NCBI RefSeq assembly: GCF_008831285.2
Contig: NW_022204507.1
Location: 3,988,174-4,052,173, forward strand
Reading direction: 5' to 3'
Origin: Nymphaea colorata
Taxonomy: Eukaryota; Streptophyta; Magnoliopsida; Nymphaeales; Nymphaeaceae
DNA length: 64,000 bases
Below, one piece after another: positions 33,305 through 44,589 of the stretch. The notes below the pieces were generated by a model. That model was not told where the DNA came from, did not search any database, and worked only from the letters and a program-made list of their open reading frames with translations. A program made the translations under genes and the position numbers. Position 1 is the stretch's first letter. Each line of letters begins with the position of its first letter.

Positions 33305-35834
33305 TGATGTGCATCTACCTAGTGCACAGCCGAGTGTGGCCGAGGAGGCTGCCGAGCACAGAGGCGGGATACCAGCTGCTATCACAGTCATGGTCGGAAG
33401 CGGGGAGATGGCTAGCGCAACATCAGTTGAACCTATTGACTTTTAGGCATTGTGAGGTTAACCGAGAGAAGATACAGGGAGGGCCAAGGTGTTTTGAGCG
33501 AAGTGAGGCTAATTCCATGTCAAACAAAGCCGAGGTGCTAAATGTAGAGCGCAAGACTGAAGGGCCGATTGAGATATGCAGTCCGAAGGCCAGTGAGGTT
33601 AACCTTACTTCTAAGGAGACCGAAGCGTAAGGCATTAGGCGCAAGCCGGCAATGGAGTTTGCGGAGGGCAGCGATATCTATTGTGAGGTTAATCTGAAGA
33701 CTAAACAGAGTTGCATCCTAAAGATTGCACCCGGTGACGAGAGGGAGGAGCATACAATGGGTTCAAGCAAGGTTCGGTCAGCTGAGCAGAGCTTGGAAGA
33801 GACTAGGTTCGGTCAGGTCAGTGGTCAGCAGGGCAAGGCTGAAGAGTAGAGGTTGCTGGCTCGGGCAGAGAAAGATTGCATCAGCTGTAAGAGACCAAGG
33901 AAGACTGGGCGCAACCAAGGGTGCATCCGGGTCAGGTTATTTGGCAAGAAGTCAGGCTAACCTGAGCATGTCACGACTCGGTTCAAGCCCAGACTGAGTC
34001 ATTGTATTTGTTTTGTCTTGGATTTGATTGAGTCAGGTCTTGTGCTCGTATCAGTCTGAGACAACGGGTTAAACTTGAGACAGTCCAGTGGCATATAAGC
34101 TGGAGACTGTGCCAAAACTTTTAGCTTTTGGAAATTGAATCAATGAAAGAAACCTTTTCTCTCCCGTGCGAGAGAGTTTGAGCTGCTTAAGTGTGGTGCC
34201 AAAATCTTGGCCATCGAAGGAGACTTTGCTGGAGAAGAAGATCACCTACAGAACCAGAGGAGCCGAACCGGGAAGGCTAACAGAACTGTAGACGTCGAAT
34301 ACAGTGCAGTAGTAGATCCGATCACAGTGCAAGTGTTCTCCAATCCCTGAGGCACTTAGAGGCTGGAATCAGAAGAAGGATCACTCAGTTGCGCAGCAGA
34401 TCATAGCTCATCCGAGGAATTCCTGAACTACACGTTGACAGCGGGAGGAACTTCTCAATTGGTAAGAAATCCTTCTCCATGGATATTCTACCGCGAGCAC
34501 TTCCTGTTTACCCGATGAGAAGTGGAGAGGATGCTGATGTTCTGATCGTTTGGAGTCAACTCATCTAACGCGAAGAATAGATCGGTCTGATCTGACTGAG
34601 ATCGAAGGATTTGAGATGCTGATGAGTTCAGGCAAGAACAATCCCTGTTTCAGGCAGATCGACTAATGACTGACTTGGATCGATTTCAATTCTTTTAAGA
34701 ATCGATTCTTACTGTCACAATCTCTGTCTAATTGTTGCGTATCCCTTGCGACGAGCTATGGAGTGAAACAGTGAGGAATCGGTTGATTGAAGATGAAGAA
34801 ACAGAGGCTGAATTCCTGTTCTAAAGAAAGCAATGGCAATCTACGGAAATCAAAACATATTGGAGCTCGATCTTGTAGCAAGGAGCTGCCTTGAAGGGGC
34901 GTGCGTCGTCACCCATTCGTTGCCAGCATCCCCCTAATCTCTAGTGAAGCATCTCCATTCCTGCATTCATCTGAGATTTTTGATTGCATAAAGTTACTGC
35001 TCCTATTTTTTGGAAGCGCACATCACAGGCGTAGCAGGCTGGTGGTGGACTTCATTCCAATCTACAGTCCATTTGAAGGGAAAGGGTGATCTTCAGTGCC
35101 AATCTGAAGATAGTTTATGCCAATCTACATCACACAATTGGGGTTTCCTACTATTCGGGTGACGCACCTCCTCCGTTACTTTCTGTTCAGCTGTTTCTTA
35201 CAAGAACAATAAACTGCTAGTGTTGTCTTAAACACTAGGAGCCTGCGCATTGGAGATTGACCACCATCGAAGGACTTGTAGCCGATTGAGCTATGGAGTA
35301 TTGCTGAATACCGAGGATATACTTGGCCTTCTTCCTCGGTGAGTGCTGAACTAGTTCCAGCAAGGTACATCCGAAACCCCCTATAGCTGCGTGGGTGGGT
35401 GCATTTGATTTCAAGCCAACCTTCGGGCTTGCAGCCATTCGGGAATACTCCAAAGCTCACCCAGCTGAGGACACATTCCCAAGCTGCCGGACTGTCCTAG
35501 GGCAAAGGGTGTGGAATGCTTGACCTAGGGATTGAATGTATGGTTTGGCATGGATGATGTGATTGTAGAGTGAGGAAGAGATCTTCTTGTATCGTTGATG
35601 GTTGTAAAGTCTCACATTCCCATTCTTGATTTGTAGTAGGTTGAAACTTGGGAGGGAACCACTACTTGTATATCAGTCCTAAGAGATATATTCAGTCGGG
35701 TGTGTGTCCGACTTGGGAACGAAATTTTGTAATCCCTATTCTTTTAACCTTCCTCAGCGTGTTAGCCCCAATAGATCTTGGGAATCGATTTCAACTTTGT
35801 ACCTTTTGAGCATCTACAATGGCAGGTCGCATCA
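33305..35834 (+). repeat. 5' LTR of the gag-protease Gypsy element
   Basis: Starts TGATGTGCATCTACC, ends GGCAGGTCGCATCA, directly followed by the primer-binding site. Relative to the 3' LTR it carries about 95 extra bases near 33350-33445 and lacks about 380 bases that the 3' LTR has at roughly 39635-40020, which explains the length difference. Confidence 0.92.
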
Positions 35835-35836
35835 AG

Positions 35837-35848
35837 TGGTATCAGAGT
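35837..35848 (+). other. Primer-binding site (initiator tRNA-Met type)
   Basis: TGGTATCAGAGT lies two bases beyond the 5' LTR end, the standard position for the tRNA primer that starts minus-strand DNA synthesis. Confidence 0.9.
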
Positions 35849-35974
35849 TGTTTTGGGGTCTTTGACACAGCAAATAAAGTGAGAAAAGGCAAGCAGCCGA
35901 AAGCCGAGGTGATTCCTCAATATGATGATCAAGTTGTCGCAGAGTTGGATTTCGGAAATGAGAAGATAGCTCAG

Positions 35975-37272
35975 ATGGAGAGCAAGATGAATGGGATAGA
36001 TAGCAAGATGACTGCAATAAACAACAAGCTGGACCGTATGATGCAATTGATTACCGCAGTTACTTCTTCAAACCATCAACTCAACCAATGCATGGAGCAG
36101 GTTGAAAAGACTATGCAAAGTGTTATAAACCGTGAGAATCCTGGCAAAACCAGGTCTAATACGCCTAGCACGTCTTATGAAAGACAAAATAGTCATGAAG
36201 GACCGATAACTATTAACATACTTGAAGAATTAGAAAAACTCTTAAATCGGTCTAAGGGATTGCCAAATGTGGGAGATAGGCGTGAGGGGACTGATCAACC
36301 TAATCTTAGGGTTGAATCACAAGGGGAACGCCAACCACCACCAGTCCATGATCATCAAAGACCAGTTTGGGAGGATCATGAGGAAGCTAATCGGCCGGTT
36401 GATGATAGGAGACAGCCGGTAGGGCATCAAGGGCGAGAAAACCGAAATCTGGTTGAAGCAAGAGCGCCAGCACTTAAGATCGAATTTTCAAGATTTAGTG
36501 GACAGCAAACTCATGAATGGGTTTTCAAAGCTGAAAGATATTTTCAGTGTCAAGGCATACCAAATGATAAGAAAGTTACCTACGTGATGATGTACTTCAA
36601 AGGGGAAGCCTTGAAGTGGTTTCAGTGGATTAGCTACCGAGAGCCAAATCAAACTTGGGAGCAGTTCAAGAATGAGCTGATGAGTAGGTTTGAAGATTCC
36701 AGAATTACAGATTTCAATGTGCAGTTTAAGAATCTCACTCAAACCGGGATGGTGTTGGACTATCAACACAAGTTTGAAAGTTTATCTTACCAAGTACAAG
36801 GTTGGGATGAAGTAGCATTAGTAGGAGCTTTCATTGAGGGATTGCATCGTGATATTCAGTTGTTGTGCTTTCCCAAGAATCTCCTGACTTAAAGATATGC
36901 ATGAAAGTTGCCCGACACAAAGAAGAGAAAATGGAACAGAAACGGACTCTCCAAGAGCAAGGCAAAAGGTTTGACCCACATCGTACCAGACCGCCAGATC
37001 CAGAAATGTTACCAAAGAAGAAGGAGGTACCACAGCCAACCTCTAACAGCCCTAAGAAACAATACATTACCCAGCAAGAGCGGGATGAGAGACTGGCAAA
37101 GGGGTTGTGTTATCATTGTGATGACAAGTGGTTTCATGGACATAAGTGCAAAGAGATCAAGTTGTTCGTAGTCATAGATGACGAAGATGAAGAGTATAAA
37201 GTTGAGCAATCAGATAGAGAGCAAGATAGCCAGGAAGAAAGGCCAAACAATGAATCTCATGATGGCAGCTAG
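35975..37272 (+). pseudogene. Gypsy gag with CCHC-type zinc knuckle
   Basis: The open frame starts formally at 35819 inside the LTR; the Met at 35975 (MESKMNGIDSKM) is the first after the primer site in a gag-like context. It has an N-terminal coiled region with MESKM…NNKLDRMM, a charged linker, and the retrotrans_gag core with WVFKAERYFQCQGI, VTYVMMYFKGEALKWFQW and WEQFKNELMSRFED. A frameshift near 36860-36866 moves the rest into another frame (SQESPDLKICMKVARHKEEK), which carries the zinc knuckle CYHCDDKWFHGHKC near 37110-37151 and an acidic tail to 37272. Gag forms the virus-like particle that packages element RNA. With the shift it cannot be made as one protein unless the shift is bypassed. 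Confidence 0.85.
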
Positions 37273-37834
37273 GTGCGATGTCACACGATACATCAGTAAC
37301 CATAAAGTATTAGCTCTCCTAGACACTGGATCGGCTACTAATTTCATAAGTCCAGGAACAGCTCAATTGATAGGTGGTAAAAGTGAAGTAATATATTCTT
37401 TTGATGTCCAAACCGGTGATGGAACACATCACACATGCAAGGAGTTATGCAAGGATAGGGTGCTTCATATTCAAAATGTATCATTTACGATGGACTTATA
37501 TATTCTGCCTATCCATGGAGTAGATGTAGTTTTGGGAATGCAATGGTTCAGAACATTGGAAAAAATCCAATGGGACTTTGCCACTAAGTCCATTATGTTC
37601 CCTAAGGAGAATAGCGAAGGACAAGTTGTCTTAATTACTGTTGACACAAAGTCTGCAAAGACCATAGCAGCACAAGGTCCGGGAGAAGGGTCAGACCAGA
37701 TCGGCAGTAGTTCTTCCATGGGAAAGAAGGAATCACAACTGAAAGAGGCTCAAATGCAGCAAATTGCAGTAACAGTCCAAGACTGTTATGACAAACCCTA
37801 TACAGTCATATTATATGCTCGAGGTGAAGGCTAA
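37178..37834 (+). pseudogene. Gypsy retropepsin-like aspartic protease
   Basis: The frame carries LALLDTGSATNFIS with the DTGS active-site motif (near 37321), then YILPIHGVDVVLGMQWF, the second conserved block of plant Gypsy proteases, and a linker to 37834. A retropepsin dimer normally cuts the gag-pol polyprotein. Here no polymerase follows: beyond about 37830 a different frame gives about 110 codons without pol motifs before the polypurine tract. Gag lies upstream in another frame. Confidence 0.85.
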
Positions 37835-38150
37835 GAGAGCAGTGGAAGCATGGTGTGCTATTGCTAACAAGGACCAAAAACAGTTACTTGTTGAGAAGTT
37901 CGATGACAAAACTGGGGCCCGACTTTGGCAAGCCCATGATAGAGGACGTCAGAAAATTGGGTTCATGACGAATTCCTACAGGGGTGACCAAAGACCTCCC
38001 ATATACCAAATGTCTTTACTAAGGTCCTTGCCGAGGGACTATGGTCCTCATCCAAGCTGGGTAGGTGAGGGTGGAGATGTGAAATGCATTAAGGCAGTTC
38101 CAACAGACCGTGATGAGTGTCAAAAGAGAGCTTGGAGACAAGCTCCATTC

Positions 38151-38164
38151 AAGGGGGGTGGACT
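38151..38164 (+). other. Polypurine tract of the gag-protease Gypsy element
   Basis: AAGGGGGGTGGACT stands directly before the TGATGTG start of the 3' LTR, the normal plus-strand primer position. Confidence 0.88.
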
Positions 38165-41033
38165 TGATGTGCACCTATCTAGAGCACAACCGAGTGTGGC
38201 CGAGGAGGCTGCCGAAGACGTAGGTGGGCATTGTGAGGTTGACCGAGAGAAGATACAGGGAGGGCCAAGGCGTTTTGAGCAAAGTGAGGATAATTTCATG
38301 TCAAGCAAAGCCGAGGCGCTAAATGTAGAGTGCAAGACTGAAGGGCCGCTTGAGATACGCAGTTCAGAGGCTAGTGAGGTCAACCTTACTTCTGAGGAGA
38401 CCGAAGCGTAAGGCATTAGGTGCAAGCCAGCGAGGGAGATTACGGAGGGCAGCGATATCTATTGTGAGGTTAATTTGAAGACTAAAAAGAGTTACGGCCT
38501 ATAGATTGCAGCCGGTGACGAGAGCGAGGAGCATACAATGGGATCAAGCAAGGTTCGGTCAGCTGAGCAGAGAATGGAAGGGACTAGGTTCGGTCAGATC
38601 AGTGGTCAGTAGAGCAAGGCTGAAGAGCAGAGGTTGCTGGTTCAGGCAGAGAAAGACTACATCAGCTGTAAGAGACCAAGGAAGACTGGGCGCAACCAAG
38701 AGTGCATCCGGGTCAGGTTTAGTTGGAAAGATTTCAGGATAACCTGAGTGCGTCATGGCTGGCTTCAAGCCCAGACCGAGTCATTGTATTTGTTTTGTTT
38801 TGGATTTGATTGAATCAGGTCTTGTACTCATATCAGTCCGAGACAATGGGTTAAACCCAAGATAGTCCAACAGCATATAAGCTGGACACTGTGCCAAAAC
38901 TTGTAACTTTTGGAAATTGAATCAATAAAAGAAACCTTTTCTCTCCCATGAGAGAGAGTTTGAGCGGCTTAAGTGTGGCACCAAAAGCTTGGCCAGCGAA
39001 GGAGACTTTGCTGGAGAAGAAGATCGCCTACAGAACCAGTGGAGCCAAACCGGGAAGGCTATCAGAACTGTAGACGTTGAATACAGTGCTGAAGTAGACT
39101 GATCCTAGTGCAAGTGCTCTCCAATCCTTGAGTCGCTTAGAGGCTGGAATCGGAAGAAGGATCACTCGGTTGTGCAGCAAATCGTAGCTCATCCGAGGAA
39201 TTCATGAACTGCATGTCGACAGCTGGAGGAACTTCTCAATCAGTAAGAAATCCTTCTCCATGGATATTCTACCGCAAGAACTTCCTGTTTACCCGATCAG
39301 AAGTGGAGAGGATGCTGATGTTCTGATCGATTTGAGTCAACTCATCTAACGAAAAGAATAGATCGGTCTGATCTGACTGAGATCGAAGGATTTGAGATGC
39401 TAATGAGTTCAGGCAAGAACGATCCTTGTTTCAGGCAGATCGCCTAACGTCTGACTTGGATCAATTTCAATTCTTTTAAAAATCAATTCTTACTATCACA
39501 ATCTGTGTCTAATTGTTGCGTATCCCTCACGACTATCTATGGAGTGAAACAGTGAGGAATCGACTGACTGAAGCTGAAGAAACAGAGGCTGAATTCCTGT
39601 TCTAAAGAGAGCGATGGCAATCTATGAAAATCAGCACAATTCTGGCGATCGGAGGTTGATCTGAGCTAGGAAATGGTTCAGACGTCTTCATAACTCTTGG
39701 AGGATCATTCTGGTGAAGTTGGGAAGAATCTGAGCTGTTTTGGATAGTTCGCCGGAGCTGATCGGAATCATGACGGTGGATCGCGGAATTAAGCGCGCAG
39801 TTCTGAGTGACACCAGAAACTAGGCTGACTTCAATCCTCAACGACTGTCCTTTTGGAAGCTGCCTTGGATGAAATCGATTCTCTGGTGCCTTCTCCATGA
39901 CTTGAGCTTGATGATCTGTAGAATTATCTTCTGCTTGAGCTCTTGATTCCCTTGCAGCACCATACTCTCTGCTGATAGCTGTGGCAGCAAGCTGTTGAAT
40001 TAGGCGAGAAGCAGAACCTGTTGGAGCTCGATCTTGTAGCAAGGAGCTGTCTTGAAGAGGTGTGCATCGTCGCCCATTCAACACCAGCATCCCCCGAATT
40101 CGATTACAGATAGTAGGGATTGATCTCATCTCCAGTGAAGCATCTCCACTCCTGCATTCATCTGAGATTTCTGATTGCATACGGTGACTGCTCCTATTTT
40201 CCGGAAGCGCACAACACAAGCGTAGCAGGCTGGTGGTGGACTTCATTCGAATCAACCGTCCATTTGAAGGGGAAGGGCGATATTCAACGCCAATCTGAAG
40301 ATAGCTTCCCCCAATCTACATCACACAATTGGGGCTTCCAGCTATTCGGGTAACGCACCTCCTCTATTACTTTTTGTTCAGTTGTTTCTTACAAGAATAG
40401 TGAACTGCTAGTGTTGTCTTAAATACTAGGAGCCTACACATTGGAGATTGACCGCCATCAGAGGACTTGTAGCCGATTGAGCTGTGGAGTATTGCTGAAT
40501 ACCGAGGATATACTTGGCCTTCTTCCTCGGTGAGTGCTGGACTAGCTCCAGCAAGGTACATCTGAAACCCCCTATAGCTGCGTGGTTGGGTGCATTTGAT
40601 TTCCAGCCAACCTTCGGGTTTTCAGCCATTCAGGAATCCTCCAAAGCTCACCTAGCTGAGGTCACATTCCCAAGCCATCAGACTGTCCTAGGGTGAAGGA
40701 TGTGGAATGCTCGACGTAGGGATTGAATGTGTGGTTCATTGGTTTGGCATGGATGATGTGATTGTTGAGTGAGGGAGAGATCTTCTTGTATTGTTGACGC
40801 TTGTAAAGCCCCACATTCCCATTCTTGATTTGTAGTAGGTTGAAACTTGGGAGGGAACCGCTACTTGTATATCAGTCCTAAGAAATATATTCAGTGGGGG
40901 TTGTGTCGAACTTGGGAACGAAATTTTGTAATCCCTATTCTTTTGACCTTCCTAGGTGTGTTAACCCCAACAGATCTTGAGAAGCGACTGCAACTTGGTC
41001 CCTTTTGAGCAGCTACAAGGGCAGGTCGCATCA
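38165..41033 (+). repeat. 3' LTR of the gag-protease Gypsy element
   Basis: Starts TGATGTGCACCTATC and ends GGCAGGTCGCATCA. It is 2869 bp against 2530 bp for the 5' LTR, keeping an internal segment of about 380 bp that the other has lost. After it the VAL-like gene context resumes. Confidence 0.92.
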
Positions 41034-43631
41034 GATACCCAGCAAGTAAATTGATGAAAAATGATAGAACTGAAACAAATAATAAGTAAAGCATCTAAAA
41101 GAATGGGAAATTTTTTTGTGCAATCCATGCAATCCATAAGAAAATCTTTCAGTATATCACAAAAACCAACCAGCAATAGCCTATAGAGGACATGCATTTT
41201 CTAGAGGTGAATTTTTTCCCCAAAAAATCATATCATTCTTCCTAGGATGTCTGGGACATAAATCTTATCGGGCTTCCAGCCAATGATCATAAAATCCAAT
41301 GAAAGTTGCTGAACGAGAGCTCATTGCTGCATCCATGTGGCAGTTGTGGAATCAGCAGTCAACCATACAGCCCAAAGCCACAAATATGCTGCAATCATGT
41401 AACACAAATTATATATGAGACTTCTTTTTTCCAACAATTAAAAGGCTTAGTGCATTAAGCGAACTTGTCTTGGCACAAGAAATGCATTCTATTCCACCAA
41501 CATCCAGAAGCAAGAATGTATGAGCTGAAACGATGCACCCACAATGTAAATGCTGGAATAAGAAACATTTTGTTAAGTAAAGAAATTTTTTAAGTAATTC
41601 CAAAAACAACTTAGGTCTACAGTTTTTGACATAATGGAACCTAAATGTATCTAATTGCATCCTAAATAAGAGAATACAAGATGATGCTTGTGTTCTCAAG
41701 CATCACAACAGATATTAGTTCAATTCATCAAAAAAGTGCAGCCAGTTCCATTTGTAGGTTCTTCAACTTGCTACACTTTGATGCATGAGAAGTAGATCAG
41801 AGCATTTTCATATTTTTAACACAAGGCAACTAGAGTTGGTGTTACATCCCAGTTTCTAACCTTTACACACGTCTCACAGTTCCTCCACCAGCAGCATCAA
41901 AATGAAAATCTTCACAAAACCTTAACTTATCGTACGCAGAACTACAAGATCAAAAGAGAGTTATCAACAGAATGTGGCAGAATCTTGGTTACTGCTTCCT
42001 AAGTGATTAAAAGAAAAGAAGAGAAAACCAAAAACAGTTAACGCCATGGAGAAAAAGTTTTCAAAAAAGGTTCAAAGATGGACTATCAGAAAAGAAAATG
42101 ATTCTGACGAAATTCTCTACAGAAAAAGCATCAAAAATAGGAAAAATATAATAGATCCACATGTAACATGAAATCCCCAAATGGTGTGATAACTTTGTAA
42201 TATCCAAATCTAGCAACAGCAAAGGAGCACCATTCCTCTATGCATATGAAATTCTAAAAGATAGAATTCTTTTCTAGTGACCAATAGCTGCTAGTGATGG
42301 TTAGCTCTTCACAATCACCACTACGAAAGGCAAAGGTTCATTAGGGACAAGTATGACGTCTAACCGACTCTCCAGCGCTCGACAAAAAAGGGGGTAGCCG
42401 ATTGATGCTCCATTTCGTCAAAGGAAAATCAGTGTCCCACTTTACAGGCCAGATGCAAAATTAAAAAGGTATTTCCATCTGCATGCATTTAAACAAATAA
42501 GAAAGCTTCATTCTTTACTAAATTCACCTAGAACAGGGAAAGGGAAACCACATTTTCTGCACACCACCGCTTCAATAACCAAGAAATGATTGACTTCCGC
42601 ACCAAATCAAAAGAAAAGTGAAGGCTTCCACAGTAAGACATATAGCTTTCCTTGTCGAATCTGCTCCAACACGTGACACCCAGCACATCATCACCATGGG
42701 CGTACACTCCACACATACAGCCTCCATAAAAAATTCACAGAAAGAAAAAGCCAGATATCTATGTTTTTTTTCAAGCGGATGCAGATGTAATTCCACTAGA
42801 GAATATGAAAATAAATTCATTTTGGCATTCCTATGCAGATCCCAAGAGAATGCATAGGATAAAACTTAAGAGAGAAAAGTGGACCTTGTCTTAAGGAAGC
42901 CTTGAATTCCAATATAATCTATGAATCTATAGATATCAACACGTACATTTGTGTGGAAAATGTCATGATGGGTCAAATCCAATATTAAATCTGGCCCTTC
43001 AAAATTCCTAACAGTTTCAGAGCGACAACTTAGAGAAAACCATGCGATTCCAAAGGCGGCAAACTGGTCACTCTGCCGAAAATTATTAAAGAGAAAAAGC
43101 TTCAAGAAAAATAAATTCACACTTCTGGCGAATCATGATCCTTTGTATCCCGAGGAAATTTTATACACAGAAAATTCCAGCATCCATCAATTTAATCGTG
43201 CATCCATCAACTTAATCATCCCAATGAGGATGTAAAAAACTGTTTCAAGAATGACAGAGATGTCTTCTTTATGCTGATCTCCTAGCAGGGCAACGACCAG
43301 ACGAAAAAAGAACGAAACAGAGGAAAACAAACATACTCGCAGCAGTCACAGAGCTCGGCCACGTCGCCGGACCTTAATCTCTATCCTTTCCACCACCTCT
43401 TCGATGACGAGGTGCCACACTTCGGGTTGAATCAGATCTTTGAGAAAGAGGAAGGCGCGGCCATCTCCTCCAACCAGAAACAACAATTAACCAGAACAAA
43501 CTTTGAGCCCGCGAAGAGTATTTGTAGGGCAAACTAAAACACATAACAACGCCAAGATTAGAAAAAGGAAAACCGTAAACTTCTTGATCAATCTTCCAGA
43601 AGAGCAAGAAAAGAAGGGAGAAGCAGATGGT

Positions 43632-43685
43632 TTCAAGAGTCTAACTCGTGTATGTCTCTTCAAGAGTCTAACTCGTGTATGTCTC
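43632..43685. repeat. 27-bp perfect tandem duplication
   Basis: The unit TTCAAGAGTCTAACTCGTGT plus ATGTCTC occurs twice without change at 43632 and 43659. It lies about 170 bp upstream of the VAL-like start, at the beginning of an open frame on the other strand. Confidence 0.93.
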
Positions 43686-44011
43686 TTCCTCCTCCTCCTG
43701 GATCTGCCACCACTGCTGCCACAGTTGCCGGTGCTTTGGCTGGCCTTTGCTCATTCAGTGCCATCGTCTCCCTCATCGCTGTCATTGATTCCCATTACAC
43801 CTTGGCATCTCATCTGCAGAAAATGTCATGCAGGCACGTAACACCCTCTTACACATTTCACACACAGACAGAGGCTCACCCACCCAGCACTATTTTGTGT
43901 TGCTTCTTTTTCGCTCATAAATCTTCCTCATCCGTTTCGCCCCCAAAATCCTCTTCTCTCTCTCTCACCCTCAGTCAATTGCCCATTCTCCACTGCCCTC
44001 CGGGCCACTAG
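43676..44011 (+). other. Open frame of unknown standing, divergent from the VAL-like gene
   Basis: From an ATG at 43676 (after two earlier in-frame starts in the duplication) the frame encodes MSLPPPPGSATTAATVAGAL and a hydrophobic stretch AGLCSFSAIVSLIAVID, then less protein-like sequence. It could be the first exon of a small membrane protein transcribed away from the VAL-like gene, or chance. I do not recognise it. Confidence 0.2.
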
Positions 44012-44589
44012 CCCATTCTCCACTGCCTTCTAGGCCACTGCCGTTTTATAAGTGAGTCTTAGCCTGGTCCTGAAACACTGATCCTTCCTCTAATTCGAAC
44101 CTGCAATAACCACAGAGGATTCAATCTGTGCTTTGGTGGGGTTGGACAGCTCGAGCCTTGTCCACTATACCTTGATATGGATGGGCTAGTTTCGCTGCAT
44201 TCCATTATTGACTCTGTACTCAAGTGGCCCGCAACCAATCCATCTTTTTGTCCTCTTTCTTGGATGGTGTGGGGCAAAAAAAAAAAAGAATTGGGGAAAA
44301 ATTTTCACCAACATTTATTTGATGGGAAACATTTTTCATCCATGAAGGTGGGAAAACATGCAACAGAGGGAGAACATGCGATGAAGACATCTACTTTTGC
44401 ATTTAAAAACTTATCGATGATGTTGACATGCCACCTCTTTGAATTCTCCAAATTAATCCAACAATCCAAGGCGTCATGCTTCTTGAGCAATTCCCATGTG
44501 ACACTTCAACATAATGGGCACTCTTATTTGAATATGCATCTTATTTCCATTCTCATCTTATTTATTCTGAAACGACCACGAAGTCAACC

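Larger units (their letters stand above)
33305..41033 (+). mobile_element. Gypsy element with gag and protease only (TR-GAG-like), 7.7 kb
   Basis: Two direct LTRs (33305-35834 and 38165-41033) both start TGATGTGCA and end GGTCGCATCA. A primer-binding site TGGTATCAGAG follows the first, and a GGGGGGTGGACT purine tract precedes the second. The 2.33-kb interior encodes gag and an aspartic protease but no reverse transcriptase, RNase H or integrase. Flanking pentamers GATGT and GATAC agree at three positions, so the target duplication is only partly supported. The first 240 bp of the LTRs differ at roughly one base in ten by eye, so the insertion is old. It sits between the PHD-like and linker exons of the VAL-like gene. 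Confidence 0.92.
32440..43468 (-). pseudogene. VAL/HSI2-like B3-domain transcriptional repressor, split by a Gypsy insertion
   Basis: VAL proteins recruit Polycomb and histone deacetylase to RY elements and silence seed genes. Exon 1 (43468-43335, minus) begins ATGGCC and encodes SKI, TGA, FNPKCGTSSS, WWKG, TAG, RLRSGDVAELCDCCEY, matching the family N-terminus (SKIC.N..CG…GW.LRSG..A.LCD.C) with stops at a Cys and a Trp codon. The PHD-like exon (41552-41465) encodes HLHCGCIVSAHTFLLLDVGG and IECISCAK. Past the Gypsy element, about 33040-32640 encodes a linker ending RYWPRISSNQELQKIS. The B3 exon (about 32535-32440) encodes KKTLSASDAGPIGCLVLPKK before a GTATG donor, with an indel just before it and two usual arginines changed to Pro and Cys. 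The rest of B3 was not found, apart from a weak VKGSTFGFPNNS near 32210. Confidence 0.85.

Noticed and set aside
35819-35974. Start codon at 35819 as the true gag start
   Set aside because: It lies inside the LTR, before the primer-binding site; the frame between is open by chance. The Met at 35975 is more reasonable.
42300-43330. Second VAL-like exon between exon 1 and the PHD-like exon
   Set aside because: A frame near 43080-43020 (DQFAAFGIAWFSLSCRSETV) is loosely like the expected Cys-rich segment, but too many conserved residues are missing to call it.
44040-44170. Possible tRNA-like sequence with GGTTCGAATTAG on the minus strand
   Set aside because: Only the B-box-like part is present; no matching A box at a proper distance.
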